In this document: positions 35,830 through 45,347 of the stretch, piece by piece
Numbering within the stretch: the stretch's first letter is position 1
Layout: every line of letters starts with the position of its first letter
Origin: Alistipes sp.
GTDB taxonomy: Bacteria; Bacteroidota; Bacteroidia; Bacteroidales; Rikenellaceae
NCBI GenBank assembly: GCA_017465605.1
Contig: JAFTVW010000007.1
Span: forward strand, 1-64,000
Direction: 5' to 3'
Length of the DNA: 64,000 nt
Made by a program: the position numbers and the translations under genes
The notes under the pieces: model-generated
What the model was told of the DNA's origin: nothing
The model's database searches: none
What the model saw: the letters and a program-made list of their open reading frames with translations, nothing else

Positions 35830-36654
35830 CTACTTTGTGGCATCGGCTACGCCGCGAAGATAACCAATCGACTCGGCAATACCTGGGTGAGGATTGTCGC
35901 CGTTCTTCTCGAACTCCAATGATACCACACCCTTATATTTAATCTGGCGCAAAACCTTCATAATTGGGCGGAAATCAATCACGCCACGTCCCATTTCCCA
36001 AGTCTTACCCTGCTTCGATGGAGCAGTTTCGTCCTTGATGTGAATGTCGTAAATCCAATCTTTATACTTCTTGATATCCTTTACAATATCCTCGCCCATA
36101 CGAACCGAGTGACCGAGGTCCATACAACAGCCAACACCAAGTGATGGGTCCTTGAAAATCTCAGCAACCTTCTGAATGTTGGGGAATGGAGCTCCGTCGG
36201 GGCCGTGAGTGTGGATTGCAACCTTGATACCTGTCTCTTTTACCTTCTTGATTACATAATCGGCCAATTCGTAGTTGGGAACACCAATGAATACGTCGCT
36301 ACCGTAACGCTCGGCATAAGCAAATGCGCGGTCAACCTCGGCCTCGCTCTTCATATAGATTGGGCCTAAGATGTAAGGATTCACACCATAATCGGCGCAC
36401 TTCGCCTTGAACGCGTCCATCTGCTCTTTTGTAGAGTTGAGTGGCAACCACCAATCCTTTACTGATAAATACTTAACGTCCATACTCTTCAAAAAAGCCA
36501 AAGTCTGCTCGATGTTGTATTTGCGGTATGAGTAACCAGCAACTCCGATTTTGAAATCTTCCGAGCCGCGTTTACCCTCTACAAGCTGTGCTTGTGATGT
36601 AGTGGCCGATACCGCAAGGGCCAATACAAGGGCAATTTTTAGAATCTGTTTCAT
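35830..36654 (-). CDS. Secreted sugar phosphate isomerase/epimerase-like TIM-barrel protein
   Basis: A 274-residue protein with a signal peptide (1-22, ending S-Q-A-Q). The rest is an AP-endonuclease-2/xylose-isomerase-like TIM barrel: I-G-V-A-G-Y-S-Y-R-K-Y-N-I-E at strand 1, V-A-I-H-T-H-G-P-D-G, C-C-M-D-L-G-H-S-V-R with probable metal ligands (D, H), I-Y-D-I-H-I-K-D-E-T and V-S-L-E-F-E-K-N at the end. The metal-site His, Asp and Glu pattern is complete, so catalysis is plausible, but the substrate is unknown. Last gene of the minus-strand run, 26 bp after the SGNH gene. Confidence 0.82.
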   Translation of the reverse strand: MKQILKIALVLALAVSATTSQAQLVEGKRGSEDFKIGVAGYSYRKYNIEQTLAFLKSMDVKYLSVKDWWLPLNSTKEQMDAFKAKCADYGVNPYILGPIYMKSEAEVDRAFAYAERYGSDVFIGVPNYELADYVIKKVKETGIKVAIHTHGPDGAPFPNIQKVAEIFKDPSLGVGCCMDLGHSVRMGEDIVKDIKKYKDWIYDIHIKDETAPSKQGKTWEMGRGVIDFRPIMKVLRQIKYKGVVSLEFEKNGDNPHPGIAESIGYLRGVADATK

Positions 36655-36680
36655 TTAAGTTTGATTTATTGTTGTTTGCT

Positions 36681-37784
36681 CTATTTTAATGCCTTCTTAA
36701 TCACTTTCTTGTAAGCCTCAGCATACTCAAACATTCCCACATCGTTGGGGTGCCAACCGTCGATGCTTGCGTCCATCGAGAGGCCAATATCCTCCTTTGA
36801 TAGATAGTATAATCCCTTAACGCCCTGCTTTTTGAGTTGCTCATAAGCCTTGCGGCACTCTTTGTTGCCAAGTACGTGAGCCTCGTCGCTTTTGGGTGAT
36901 GCCTCTGCGTGGAGAGTTCCGCAATGCTCGGTGATGATGATTGGCGAGCTGCTCACCTTGCGAATCTTCTCAACTGCCTCGGTGATGCGGGGTGCAATAG
37001 TATTGAGCATACCACACATATTGGGTATGCAATCGAGAATATATATTGCAGCATCTACCTGACAAATGTAATCAACGACGGGAGCTTCAAGGCGGCCATT
37101 GCCCGAAAAGCCGAGATTAATAACTGGTCTATCGAATTCTCGTTTAAGAATTGCGGTCCACGCCAAACCCGGACGTGATGCCGATGCACCTTGTGCGATA
37201 GATGTTCCATAGACGATGATAGGCTTCTGCTTATCGGGCTCTACAAAGCGCAAAGCGTAACCTTCGGGAATGCCAATTTTTAGACTACTTACAGTGTTGT
37301 AAAGTGGAAGATAAAGCTCGTATAGGTGGCCCTCTTTGTTGCTGTCGTTATATACCAAATCGCGATAGATGTACCTCGATTCATCGCCACGTCGAATGAC
37401 AATTCCCGATGGCGCAGCACACCATCTTTCGTGGCCTTTTGAGTCGAGCGAGTAGAGGTCAACTCCCGAAGAACCCATAGGAGCCATATTGTGCATATTG
37501 GTTCCGTTCTCCAATTTGTACTTGATGGTGATTGTGGGGGCGTTGCAATAGAAACGTATCGTCAGTCCTGCACTGTTTTTCGACAATGACCATACGGCAT
37601 CTCTAAGTTGGGGTTGTATTGACTCGGCAATACGATGGTAATTCTTGCGCACCTCAGGGTGGTCGATTCGGCAATCAATGTAGCAGACATCACCCTCCAT
37701 CGGGTCGTACCATTTGGTCTCTTGTGCCAATGCGCAATTGAGCAAGCCGAGAGTTGCGATTATTGAAAGTAATATGTGTCGCAT
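36681..37784 (-). CDS. Secreted SGNH/GDSL-type hydrolase with GxDLY N-terminal domain
   Basis: A 367-residue protein with a signal peptide (about 1-20). The N-terminal beta domain carries the S-G-V-D-L-Y (GxDLY) motif. The SGNH hydrolase domain begins near residue 190: V-Y-G-T-S-I-A-Q-G with the nucleophile Ser, N-L-G-F-S-G-N-G-R (block with G and N), and D-G-W-H-P-N-D near the end with the Asp/His pair. All blocks are present. Family members remove acyl groups from carbohydrates. It is placed 27 bp after sdaA and 26 bp before the TIM-barrel gene. Confidence 0.85.
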   Translation of the reverse strand: MRHILLSIIATLGLLNCALAQETKWYDPMEGDVCYIDCRIDHPEVRKNYHRIAESIQPQLRDAVWSLSKNSAGLTIRFYCNAPTITIKYKLENGTNMHNMAPMGSSGVDLYSLDSKGHERWCAAPSGIVIRRGDESRYIYRDLVYNDSNKEGHLYELYLPLYNTVSSLKIGIPEGYALRFVEPDKQKPIIVYGTSIAQGASASRPGLAWTAILKREFDRPVINLGFSGNGRLEAPVVDYICQVDAAIYILDCIPNMCGMLNTIAPRITEAVEKIRKVSSSPIIITEHCGTLHAEASPKSDEAHVLGNKECRKAYEQLKKQGVKGLYYLSKEDIGLSMDASIDGWHPNDVGMFEYAEAYKKVIKKALK

Positions 37785-37811
37785 ACTAATTAGGTGGGAT
37801 AATAGTTAATC

Positions 37812-39014
37812 TTATTTGTACTTGTAGTGTCGTGCCAGACCGCCCTCCGATGTCTCACGATAGAGGCTCGGTAGGTTGTGGCCTGTCTCCTTCATTACCG
37901 CTACAACGTGGTCGAAATTGACTCTGTGCTTACCATCAGATAGAATGGCAAATGTGGCAGAGTCAATTGCACGAGCAGCCGCTACTGCATTACGCTCAAT
38001 GCAAGGAATCTGCACCAATCCGCACACTGGGTCGCAGGTTAGTCCTAAGTGATGTTCCAATGCCATCTCGGCTGCATACTCAATCTGCGCAGGTGTTCCA
38101 CCCATCAATTGACAAGCGGCCGCTGCTGCCATAGCGCACGCTACTCCAATCTCACCTTGACAACCTACCTCAGCACCCGATATCGAAGCGTTGGTCTTTG
38201 CTATATTGCCAAATACTCCTGCCGTTGCCAATGCACGAAGGATTCTGACAGGACGGTAGTCGTTAAGGTCAGCCAAATGTTTGAGCACTGCGGGCAATAC
38301 TCCGCAAGAGCCACATGTAGGCGATGTTACAACCTCTCCTCCCGATGCATTCTCCTCGGCTGTTGCCAATGCATAGGCATAGAGTCGTGAACGGTTACTA
38401 ACCGATGGGCCGTACTCTTTGGATTTAACCCAATATGTGCCAGCTTTACGGCGTACCTTCAAACCGCCCGGGAGAACACCGTCGTTGTTCAGACCCTCTT
38501 CTATGGTGTTCTGCATTGATTGCCAAATCTTTTCGAGGTATTCCCAAATATCGCTATCCTCGCTATCCTGCACATACTCCCAATATGTCTTGCCTTCGTC
38601 CTCGCACCAATTCAAAATATCCTCGCTTGTGGTGAGCGGATAGATTTTACGCTGAGACTCCATAGGCATATCGGGCGATGCAATTGAGCCGCCTCCTACG
38701 CTATAAATAGTCCAATTATCTATAACCTCTCCTCCGCGAATGGCCTCAAACAACATTCCGTTGGTGTGGAACGGGAGCACTGTGTCGGGTTGCCATATGA
38801 TTTCCAATGGAGCGATAGGTTCTAATACGGCACGGATTGCAGCATCAGTAAGGTGACCCTTGCCGGTTGCTGCCAATGAGCCATATAGCGTTACACGGAA
38901 GCTATCAACCTTGCCGCAACGTTCTGCGAATTGTGTGGCCGCCTTTTTGGGTCCCATTGTGTGGCTACTCGATGGACCATTGCCTATTTTGTATAACTCT
39001 TTTAGTGATTCCAT
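37812..39014 (-). CDS. sdaA: L-serine ammonia-lyase (iron-sulfur type, single chain)
   Basis: A 400-residue enzyme converting L-serine to pyruvate and ammonia with a [4Fe-4S] cluster. N-terminal G-P-S-S-S-H-T-M-G-P is the family signature. Cluster cysteines sit in P-T-C-G-S-C-G and in C-D-P-V-C-G-L-V-Q-I-P-C. It combines the beta and alpha parts that some Firmicutes encode separately, but is shorter than E. coli SdaA (about 454). Preceded by ppa (63-bp gap), same strand. Confidence 0.95.
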   Translation of the reverse strand: MESLKELYKIGNGPSSSHTMGPKKAATQFAERCGKVDSFRVTLYGSLAATGKGHLTDAAIRAVLEPIAPLEIIWQPDTVLPFHTNGMLFEAIRGGEVIDNWTIYSVGGGSIASPDMPMESQRKIYPLTTSEDILNWCEDEGKTYWEYVQDSEDSDIWEYLEKIWQSMQNTIEEGLNNDGVLPGGLKVRRKAGTYWVKSKEYGPSVSNRSRLYAYALATAEENASGGEVVTSPTCGSCGVLPAVLKHLADLNDYRPVRILRALATAGVFGNIAKTNASISGAEVGCQGEIGVACAMAAAAACQLMGGTPAQIEYAAEMALEHHLGLTCDPVCGLVQIPCIERNAVAAARAIDSATFAILSDGKHRVNFDHVVAVMKETGHNLPSLYRETSEGGLARHYKYK

Positions 39015-39077
39015 ATATTATAGCTTTATATTGCTTTGCCAAATGTGGCTATTGTCGGTTTGTATGCTTGTTGGTGT

Positions 39078-39767
39078 TTATACGTGGCGCAAAATCTCTT
39101 CTAAACCCTCGAAGTGGCATTTGTAGTCCTCCAATGAACGAGTTATGACCTCGTATGCCTCCTCTCGGCCGTATGTGGCAACAATCTCGACCTTTTTGGG
39201 AGCTTCGCTGGCTCTGTCCATTGCGGGCATATCCTTATAGGTGAGGAAGTAGTGCTTCAATCTATCAACAACGATGTGTGGCAACTCCTCGATGTCGTTG
39301 TAACCTCTATATGTGGCATCGTTGCGCAGTACGGCGATGATTTTGTCGTCGGCCTCGTCGCCGTCCAACATACGGAATCCACCGATAGGCTTAACCGTTG
39401 CAATAATGTCGCCGTGAGCAATCGTGCGTTCTGTGAGTACGCATATATCCAATGGGTCACCATCGCCTTTGATGTTTTCGCGACCACTGCGCTCCATACA
39501 AAATCCAGCAACAGAGTCACCGCAGAAACTCTGGGGAATAAAACCATACAACGCAGGCACAACGTTAGAGTATTTTTGTGGTCGGTCGATGCGGATATAT
39601 CCACTTACCTTGTCTAATTCATATTTTACGGTGTCGGTTGGTACCATCTCGATAAATGCGGTCACTATTTCGGGCGCATTCTCTCCTACTTCCAGCCCGT
39701 GCCAGGGGTGCGACTTGTAACGTAAACCCATCAATCTGGCGATTGGGTCATTGATTTTGTTTCCCAT
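39078..39767 (-). CDS. ppa: Inorganic pyrophosphatase (family I)
   Basis: A 229-residue soluble enzyme hydrolysing pyrophosphate to phosphate. The family I signature D-G-D-P-L-D-I is present, with upstream Y-E-L-D-K-V-S-G-Y-I-R-I-D-R and Y-G-F-I-P-Q-S-F. Longer than E. coli Ppa (175) by a C-terminal extension, as is usual in Bacteroidales. No membrane segments. It sits between the acyltransferase and sdaA genes on the minus strand. Confidence 0.95.
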   Translation of the reverse strand: MGNKINDPIARLMGLRYKSHPWHGLEVGENAPEIVTAFIEMVPTDTVKYELDKVSGYIRIDRPQKYSNVVPALYGFIPQSFCGDSVAGFCMERSGRENIKGDGDPLDICVLTERTIAHGDIIATVKPIGGFRMLDGDEADDKIIAVLRNDATYRGYNDIEELPHIVVDRLKHYFLTYKDMPAMDRASEAPKKVEIVATYGREEAYEVITRSLEDYKCHFEGLEEILRHV

Positions 39768-39832
39768 AATTTAAGAGTTTTCGGTTGGTTATCTATTATT
39801 GTTTAATTCATTGGTTGCTTGTTCTTTCCCTT

Positions 39833-40975
39833 CTATCCCACGATATATCGTGCTATGCGTGGCACAAGTCGGTATATAATGTTGGTTAAAAGCCAACTGA
39901 CTGTAAATACTATTGCAACGGTGCATATCACACATATCGGAGAGGGAAGTTGCAACGGCGTGAGCAAGATGATGGCTGGTCCGATGAAGATATAGTGCAT
40001 CATATAAATTCCAAATCCACACTTTGTAACGTTGGATAGGAAGTTCTGCAAACGTATCGATTTAATCTTTGCTCGTTGTACGATTAAGAATACGCCGATT
40101 GTCATCAACACCACATTGGGCGAGCAATACTGCCAAAACATTTCAAGCTTATCGGGGGCTTCCTCGTAGCTAAACTGCTCGGCCATTGTGCTATAACCTG
40201 AATATGTGATTATGAATCCCGATACATATAGCATAGTTCCAACAGCAATAGCCTTTGCCGAGCGAAGTCTATTGCCCCCACCCATCAAGTGTCCCAAAAG
40301 CAAGTATCCTGCAAATCCTGCAAAATAGTAGAACGTGCCAAAGTTATTCCATGCGCATACTCCAAAAATATCTTTTGAAATGAGTTGCTCAATGTATGGA
40401 AGCATCAACGAGCAACCCCACAGGGAAACGAATGTTCTTGTGAGGGTTTGGTCGTTCTTCTCAACCCACGCCGAAAGATATGGCATAAACAGATATAGGC
40501 CGATGAGCATATAGATATACCACATATGGGTTGTGTAGCCGTTGAACGAGAAGGGAATCATTGCTATATTGTGGAGCGAATCGCCCAACGCCTGCGATGG
40601 CGAAAACTCAAATGGGAAGAATACCGATACAATACTCTTGTCGTAACCCATCAATCCCGTAAACCAGGGTACAAGATAGTATATTGCCGACCAAATAATC
40701 ATAGGAAAGAGAACGCGTGGTATGCGTTTGCGATAGAACTCACCTGCACGCTCTCGAATCGGCAGTAACAACATACCTGTCATCATTGCAAACAATGGCA
40801 CGCAAGGTCGCATCATCGAACCGATAAATGCTCCCCAAAAACTATTGTCGCTATTCTCTTGCGGAGTGGCGTTATAAATATCTACACTATGAGCCGCAAT
40901 AACCATAAGAATTGCCACAAACCTCAATAAATCGACCCATACGATTCGCTCGGTATTTCTGTTTGCTTGCTCCAT
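39833..40975 (-). CDS. Membrane acyltransferase (OafA/acyltransferase_3 family)
   Basis: A 380-residue integral membrane protein with about ten hydrophobic segments. The N-terminus shows W-V-D-L-L-R-F-V-A-I-L-M-V-I-A-A-H-S, where R and H are family hallmarks; R-K-R-I-P-R-V-L-F-P lies after TM3. Relatives O-acetylate or O-succinylate surface glycans. The substrate here is not evident. Start of the minus-strand run that continues to ppa (65-bp gap). Confidence 0.88.
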   Translation of the reverse strand: MEQANRNTERIVWVDLLRFVAILMVIAAHSVDIYNATPQENSDNSFWGAFIGSMMRPCVPLFAMMTGMLLLPIRERAGEFYRKRIPRVLFPMIIWSAIYYLVPWFTGLMGYDKSIVSVFFPFEFSPSQALGDSLHNIAMIPFSFNGYTTHMWYIYMLIGLYLFMPYLSAWVEKNDQTLTRTFVSLWGCSLMLPYIEQLISKDIFGVCAWNNFGTFYYFAGFAGYLLLGHLMGGGNRLRSAKAIAVGTMLYVSGFIITYSGYSTMAEQFSYEEAPDKLEMFWQYCSPNVVLMTIGVFLIVQRAKIKSIRLQNFLSNVTKCGFGIYMMHYIFIGPAIILLTPLQLPSPICVICTVAIVFTVSWLLTNIIYRLVPRIARYIVG

Positions 40976-41123
40976 TGGATTCTCTTTGCCGATATAATAC
41001 TATATTATCAAACAAATATAATAAAAATATTTGTCAATTGGTATTTTCGTGGCCAAAATAGTGCCGTAAAATTGGGCTATTTTCAAAGGTTGGGTGATAT
41101 TTGATGTAAATATGTCGTCTGGT

Positions 41124-41155
41124 ATTGCCTGAACAGGCTAAAATTACTATATTTG
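41124..41155 (+). promoter_or_regulatory. Promoter of the SDR gene
   Basis: ATTG (41124-41127), a 20-nt spacer, then TATATTTG (41148-41155), 73 bp before the ATG. Confidence 0.6.
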
Positions 41156-41228
41156 TTAGCATAAAATTTGTTCTAAATAAAGAACAAGATATAAATTGAA
41201 TTAGATAAACAAACAAAACAATTATACT

Positions 41229-41990
41229 ATGAACAGATTAAGTGGAAATGTCACTCTTATCACGGGTGGTGGAAAAGGAATCGGATACGGCTTGGCTGAG
41301 GCATTTGCCGAGGAGGGGTCAAATCTTGTAATTACAGGAAGAACCGAATCTCGATTGTTGGAGGCGAAGAGTAAGTTGGAGCAAAAGTATGGAGTGGAGG
41401 TTCTGCCGATTGTTGCCGATGGCGCAAACGAGGAGGCAATCAAGATGGTAGTTGCCAAGACAATAGAGAAGTTTGGTAAACTCAATACACTTGTGAATAA
41501 CGCACAGGTATCGAAGTCGGGATTGCCGTTGGTTGAGCATACAAAGGAGGATTTCGACCTCGCTATATATTCTGGTTTGTATGCAGCATTCTTCTATATG
41601 CGTGAGTGTTTCCCATATCTTCGAGAGAGCAAAGGTTCGGTAATTAATTTTGCATCGGGAGCTGGCTTGTTTGGTAAATTGGGTCAGGCATCGTATGCCG
41701 CTGCTAAGGAGGGTATTCGTGGTATGTCGCGTGTGGCTGCTGCCGAGTGGGGCCCCGATGGCGTGCGAGTGAATGTGATTTGTCCTTTGGCTATGACCGA
41801 GAGTCTGCAACAGTGGAGAGATAACTACCCTGAACTCTACAATAAGACTATTCAAGGTATTCCATTGGGTCATTTTGCTGATCCAAAGAACGATATTGGT
41901 CGCGTGTGTGTATTCCTTGCATCAGACGATGCGGAGTATGTTACGGGAGAGACAATTACACTGCAAGGCGGTAGCGGCCTAAGACCTTAA
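41229..41990 (+). CDS. Short-chain dehydrogenase/reductase (SDR)
   Basis: A 253-residue classical SDR. Cofactor loop T-G-G-G-K-G-I-G (about 12-19), then V-N-N-A-Q (a Q variant of NNAG), the Ser in N-F-A-S-G-A-G and the catalytic Y-A-A-A-K. The C-terminus ends E-T-I-T-L-Q-G-G-S-G like 3-oxoacyl-ACP reductases and sugar dehydrogenases. Substrate unknown. It is monocistronic with its own promoter, and palindromic repeat copy 5 overlaps its stop codon. Confidence 0.88.
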   Translation: MNRLSGNVTLITGGGKGIGYGLAEAFAEEGSNLVITGRTESRLLEAKSKLEQKYGVEVLPIVADGANEEAIKMVVAKTIEKFGKLNTLVNNAQVSKSGLPLVEHTKEDFDLAIYSGLYAAFFYMRECFPYLRESKGSVINFASGAGLFGKLGQASYAAAKEGIRGMSRVAAAEWGPDGVRVNVICPLAMTESLQQWRDNYPELYNKTIQGIPLGHFADPKNDIGRVCVFLASDDAEYVTGETITLQGGSGLRP

Positions 41991-42109
41991 AATTGTCTAA
42001 CGAGGCTCTTTTGGCGTCTGGCTTGACCTCGAAATCCTCATTTACGCATAGTAAACTGCGGTTTCTCGGTCTGCGACCAGCCTCAAAATAGCTCACGTTA
42101 TACAATTTT
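41989..42109. repeat. Palindromic intergenic repeat, copy 5 (121 bp)
   Basis: Outer arms aaaattgt (41989-41996, overlapping the SDR stop codon) and acaatttt (42102-42109) are perfect complements; taacg / cgtta pair next. Central hairpin TTTAC-gcata-GTAAA with tcctca and ctgcgg flanks. Same orientation as copies 2-4 relative to the upstream plus-strand gene. Confidence 0.82.
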
Positions 42110-42147
42110 TGCAACATTTGGGAGACTCTTTTGGCTCAAATAAAAAC

Positions 42148-42185
42148 AATACGGGCTGTCAAGCATTTGTTTGACAGCCCGTATT
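42148..42185. terminator. Terminator downstream of rpoD
   Basis: A 15-bp perfect stem (arms 42148-42162 and 42171-42185) with an 8-nt loop. On the minus strand a T-rich tail (tgttttta) follows, so it ends the rpoD transcript; on the plus strand tt follows. Confidence 0.85.
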
Positions 42186-42207
42186 TTATCAATCTATCTA
42201 CCCTACT

Positions 42208-43068
42208 TTATCCCAAATAAGACTTCAAAAGTTTGCTTCGTGAAGAGTGGCGCAAGCGGCGGATAGCCTTCTCCTTGATCTGGCGTACACGCTCGCGAGT
42301 GAGGTCGAACTTCTCGCCAATCTCCTCCAATGTCATCTCCGAGCAACCGATGCCGAAGAAATACTTTATAATATCGCGCTCACGCTCTGTGAGAGTCTCC
42401 AATGCGCGGTCAACCTCCGTAGCCAACGACTCGTTGATAAGACCACGGTCGGCGTTGGGTGAATCGGTATTTACCAATACGTCAAGCAGACTATTATCCT
42501 CGCCATCAGCAAAAGGTGCATCTACTGAGATGTGACGACCTGCAACACGCAATGTGTCGGTGACCTTCTCGCGTGGGAGTTCCAACTCGTTAGCCAACTC
42601 CTCGGGTGATGGAGTACGCTCGTGTTCCTGCTCGAAACGCTGGAATGCTTTGTTGATTTTGTTGAGTGAACCTACTTGGTTGAGTGGCAAACGTACAATA
42701 CGCGACTGCTCGGCAAGGGCCTGCAAAATTGATTGACGAATCCACCACACGGCGTAAGAGATAAACTTAAATCCGCGTGTCTCGTCGAACTTCTCGGCAG
42801 CCTTGATAAGACCCAAGTTGCCTTCGTTGATAAGGTCGGGCAAGCTAAGACCTTGATTCTGATACTGCTTTGCAACCGAAACCACGAATCGAAGATTAGC
42901 CTTTGTGAGCTTGTCCAAAGCCTCTTGGTCACCTTTGCGGATTCGTTGAGCCAATTCAACCTCTTCCTCAACGGTGATAAGATCCTCTTTACCAATCTCC
43001 TGCAAGTATTTATCAAGCGAGGCACTCTCGCGGTTTGTGATAGATTTTGTAATCTTTAATTGACGCAT
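42208..43068 (-). CDS. rpoD: RNA polymerase primary sigma factor (sigma-70 type)
   Basis: A 286-residue sigma factor lacking the large region 1.1 and the nonconserved insert, as known for the Bacteroidota primary factor. Region 1.2: [10 protein letters not shown]. Region 2: [14 protein letters not shown] and [10 protein letters not shown]. Region 3 follows, then region 4.2: [19 protein letters not shown]. It should direct transcription from the TTTG / TAnnTTTG promoters seen across the window. Confidence 0.95.
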   Translation of the reverse strand: MRQLKITKSITNRESASLDKYLQEIGKEDLITVEEEVELAQRIRKGDQEALDKLTKANLRFVVSVAKQYQNQGLSLPDLINEGNLGLIKAAEKFDETRGFKFISYAVWWIRQSILQALAEQSRIVRLPLNQVGSLNKINKAFQRFEQEHERTPSPEELANELELPREKVTDTLRVAGRHISVDAPFADGEDNSLLDVLVNTDSPNADRGLINESLATEVDRALETLTERERDIIKYFFGIGCSEMTLEEIGEKFDLTRERVRQIKEKAIRRLRHSSRSKLLKSYLG

Positions 43069-43304
43069 ATAATACTATTGTTTATTATTTCAAGAGTTTG
43101 CATACAAGGTATTTCAACCCTTTTTCTAGATTTATACTGCTATATATACGCAAAACAAAGTCTTTTTGTTTCGCTCGGATTAAAAATTTTTATTAATCGC
43201 AGTGTGCGCTCAAATAGCAAACTCAAAATACAAACGTGCGAATAACGCAAAAATTTTCTTGCGGGTGTGATTTTTTTTGCATCGTTACGTCTTGGAGTAC
43301 GCAT

Positions 43305-43335
43305 AAAAAAGCCTGCGAATATCTATCCGCAGGCT
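43305..43335 (-). terminator. Terminator of glyA
   Basis: An 8-bp stem (agcctgcg / cgcaggct) with a 10-nt loop lies 24 bp beyond the glyA stop. AAAAAA to its left is a T-run on the minus strand. Confidence 0.8.
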
Positions 43336-43358
43336 GGTATAAGTTTGGGGTGACTACC

Positions 43359-44639
43359 CTACCACGCAAACAAAGGATACTCGGCCATCATTGCGTTTAC
43401 GTCCTTGCGAACTGCTGCAATGTTCTCCTCGTTTTCAGGGTCTTGCAATACGCGGTCGATAAGCTCAACAATGTAATCCATCTTATCCTCCTTCACTCCA
43501 CGAGTTGTGATTGCGGGTGTTCCGAAACGCAAACCCGATGTGAGGAATGGAGAGCGTGAATCAAATGGTACCATATTCTTATTGGTGGTGATGTCGGCTG
43601 CAACCAAGCAACGCTCTGCCAACTTACCTGTGAGCTCAGGGAACTTAGTGCGAAGGTCGATAAGCATCAAGTGATTGTCTGTACCCTCAGATACAACTTT
43701 GTAACCACGCTTTGCGAATGCCTCTGCCATAGCCTTAGCATTGCGCTGTACCTGCTGCTGATACTCCTTATATTCAGGCTGTAAAGCCTCGCCAAAAGCT
43801 ACTGCCTTAGCTGCGATAACGTGCTCCAATGGGCCACCTTGAATACCGGGGAATACTGCTGAATTGAGAATCTGCGACATCATCTTTACTACTCCCTTTG
43901 GAGTCTTCAAGCCCCAAGGATTCTCGAAATCCTTACCCATAAGGATAATACCGCCACGAGGACCACGCAAAGTCTTATGAGTAGTAGAGGTTACAATGTG
44001 TGCATACTTTACAGGATTGTCCAAAACACCTGCGGCGATAAGACCTGCGGTGTGAGCCATATCAATCATAAGCAATGCACCAATCTTATCGGCAATCTCA
44101 CGCATACGCTTATAATCCCACTCGCGAGAGTATGCTGATGCTCCACCGACGATAAGTTTTGGCTTGTGCTCCAAAGCTTTACGCTCCATATCCTCGTAGT
44201 CGATAGTGCCTGTCTGCTCGTTGAGCTGGTAACCAACTGCCTTGAAATACTTTCCCGACATATTCACCGGTGAACCGTGTGAAAGGTGGCCACCGTGAGC
44301 CAAATCCAGACCCATAAATGTATCACCCGGCTGCAAAACAGCAAAGAATACTGCCATATTTGCCTGTGCGCCAGAGTGAGGTTGTACGTTGGCATACTCA
44401 GCGTCGTAGAGCTTGCACAAACGCTCGATAGCCAATCGCTCTACTTGGTCAACTACCTCGCAACCGCCATAGTAGCGAGCTGCGGGATATCCCTCGGCAT
44501 ATTTGTTTGTTAGAACCGAACCCATTGCGGCCATCACTTGGTCACTTACGAAGTTCTCTGATGCGATAAGTTCGATGCCGTGCATCTGACGCTCACGCTC
44601 CTTTCCGATAAGCTCGAAAATCTGGTTGTCCTGTTTCAT
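43359..44639 (-). CDS. glyA: Serine hydroxymethyltransferase
   Basis: A 426-residue PLP enzyme interconverting serine and glycine and charging tetrahydrofolate. The PLP lysine lies in [24 protein letters not shown] and [13 protein letters not shown] are N-terminal hallmarks. The ATG at 44639 is used rather than 44663, which would extend the protein by an atypical N-S-K-N-R-K-T stretch. It lies 26 bp after ygbA and probably shares its promoter. Confidence 0.96.
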   Translation of the reverse strand: MKQDNQIFELIGKERERQMHGIELIASENFVSDQVMAAMGSVLTNKYAEGYPAARYYGGCEVVDQVERLAIERLCKLYDAEYANVQPHSGAQANMAVFFAVLQPGDTFMGLDLAHGGHLSHGSPVNMSGKYFKAVGYQLNEQTGTIDYEDMERKALEHKPKLIVGGASAYSREWDYKRMREIADKIGALLMIDMAHTAGLIAAGVLDNPVKYAHIVTSTTHKTLRGPRGGIILMGKDFENPWGLKTPKGVVKMMSQILNSAVFPGIQGGPLEHVIAAKAVAFGEALQPEYKEYQQQVQRNAKAMAEAFAKRGYKVVSEGTDNHLMLIDLRTKFPELTGKLAERCLVAADITTNKNMVPFDSRSPFLTSGLRFGTPAITTRGVKEDKMDYIVELIDRVLQDPENEENIAAVRKDVNAMMAEYPLFAW

Positions 44640-44665
44640 TGTTTTTCTATTTTTTGAATTCAACT

Positions 44666-44998
44666 TTATCCTTTGTTCTTGATTTTGCTATAATATAAAT
44701 GGCGCAAAGCAGCTATTGGGTGGTAGAAAATCATTCGTGGCCCCGAATAGCGCATCACCTCGCGAATTTTATCTCGCATTTGAGGTTTGTAACAGTGAGT
44801 CTTGCACTGCGAGCAGAAACTCTTTTCGGCCATATATGGGCATCGGTCAGTGCGCTGGTTGGCATATTCGACCAAAGCTCGACACTCGTCGCATAGTCTC
44901 TGCGTATGGTGGTGATGACGGCAATAGAGTGCAATCATATCCCCTACGATTCGCTTTTCGTGCTTAATCTTGTTTGAAACCTTTGCTACTTTACTCAT
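44666..44998 (-). CDS. ygbA: Nitrous-oxide-stimulated promoter (YgbA) family protein
   Basis: A 110-residue protein rich in Cys and His. Visible: [19 protein letters not shown], then C-D-E-C, then [20 protein letters not shown]. The YgbA family in E. coli is in the nitric-oxide-responsive NsrR regulon; its biochemical role is open, and the cysteines suggest metal or cluster binding. The ATG at 44998 fits the family N-terminus and a -7 element 14 bp upstream. Confidence 0.85.
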   Translation of the reverse strand: MSKVAKVSNKIKHEKRIVGDMIALYCRHHHHTQRLCDECRALVEYANQRTDRCPYMAEKSFCSQCKTHCYKPQMRDKIREVMRYSGPRMIFYHPIAALRHLYYSKIKNKG

Positions 44999-45011
44999 AG
45001 TTATTGCTGTG

Positions 45012-45019
45012 CAAAGATA
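45012..45019 (-). promoter_or_regulatory. -7 element of ygbA-glyA
   Basis: TATCTTTG on the minus strand, 14 bp before the ygbA ATG. Confidence 0.6.
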
Positions 45020-45038
45020 GGAAAACAATTGAGATAAA

Positions 45039-45070
45039 TTCAAAATTCAAAATTCAAAATTTCAAAAATC
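45039..45070. repeat. AT-rich short repeat upstream of ygbA
   Basis: Three near-copies of aaattcaaaattc, the reverse complement of the motif in front of hisS (10771-10800). It overlaps the expected -33 zone of the ygbA promoter. Confidence 0.5.
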
Positions 45071-45347
45071 TTTCAACCCTTTTGTCGGGGTGATTTTTGT
45101 GTAACACGAATTTATGTTGTGATGAGGGTTTGTTGTTGTGTCATAATTTATAATTTATTTCGATAGCTTTTGACGATGTAATTTGCTTTGTATCAATTTG
45201 TAATGGTGTGTTATTATTGCGGAACGTGAATAATTATTAAAAAATATCAAAATCAAAATATATAGTGATAAAATCATTTTAGGGTGGCGAGTTACAAAAT
45301 TATGACGTATATTTGTAATACTGAAAACTATTAACTTTAATAAACAT
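45044..45347. other. Control region between ygbA and the rhamnose operon
   Basis: About 300 bp, AT-rich, holding the short AT repeat and the rhaB promoter. I see no gene. An AraC-type operator is expected here, but no clear pair of direct repeats could be recognised by eye. Confidence 0.5.
45308..45315 (+). promoter_or_regulatory. -7 element of the rhamnose operon
   Basis: TATATTTG, 33 bp before the rhaB ATG. No TTTG occurs at -33, which would fit a promoter that depends on the AraC-type activator encoded at the end of the operon. Confidence 0.55.
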
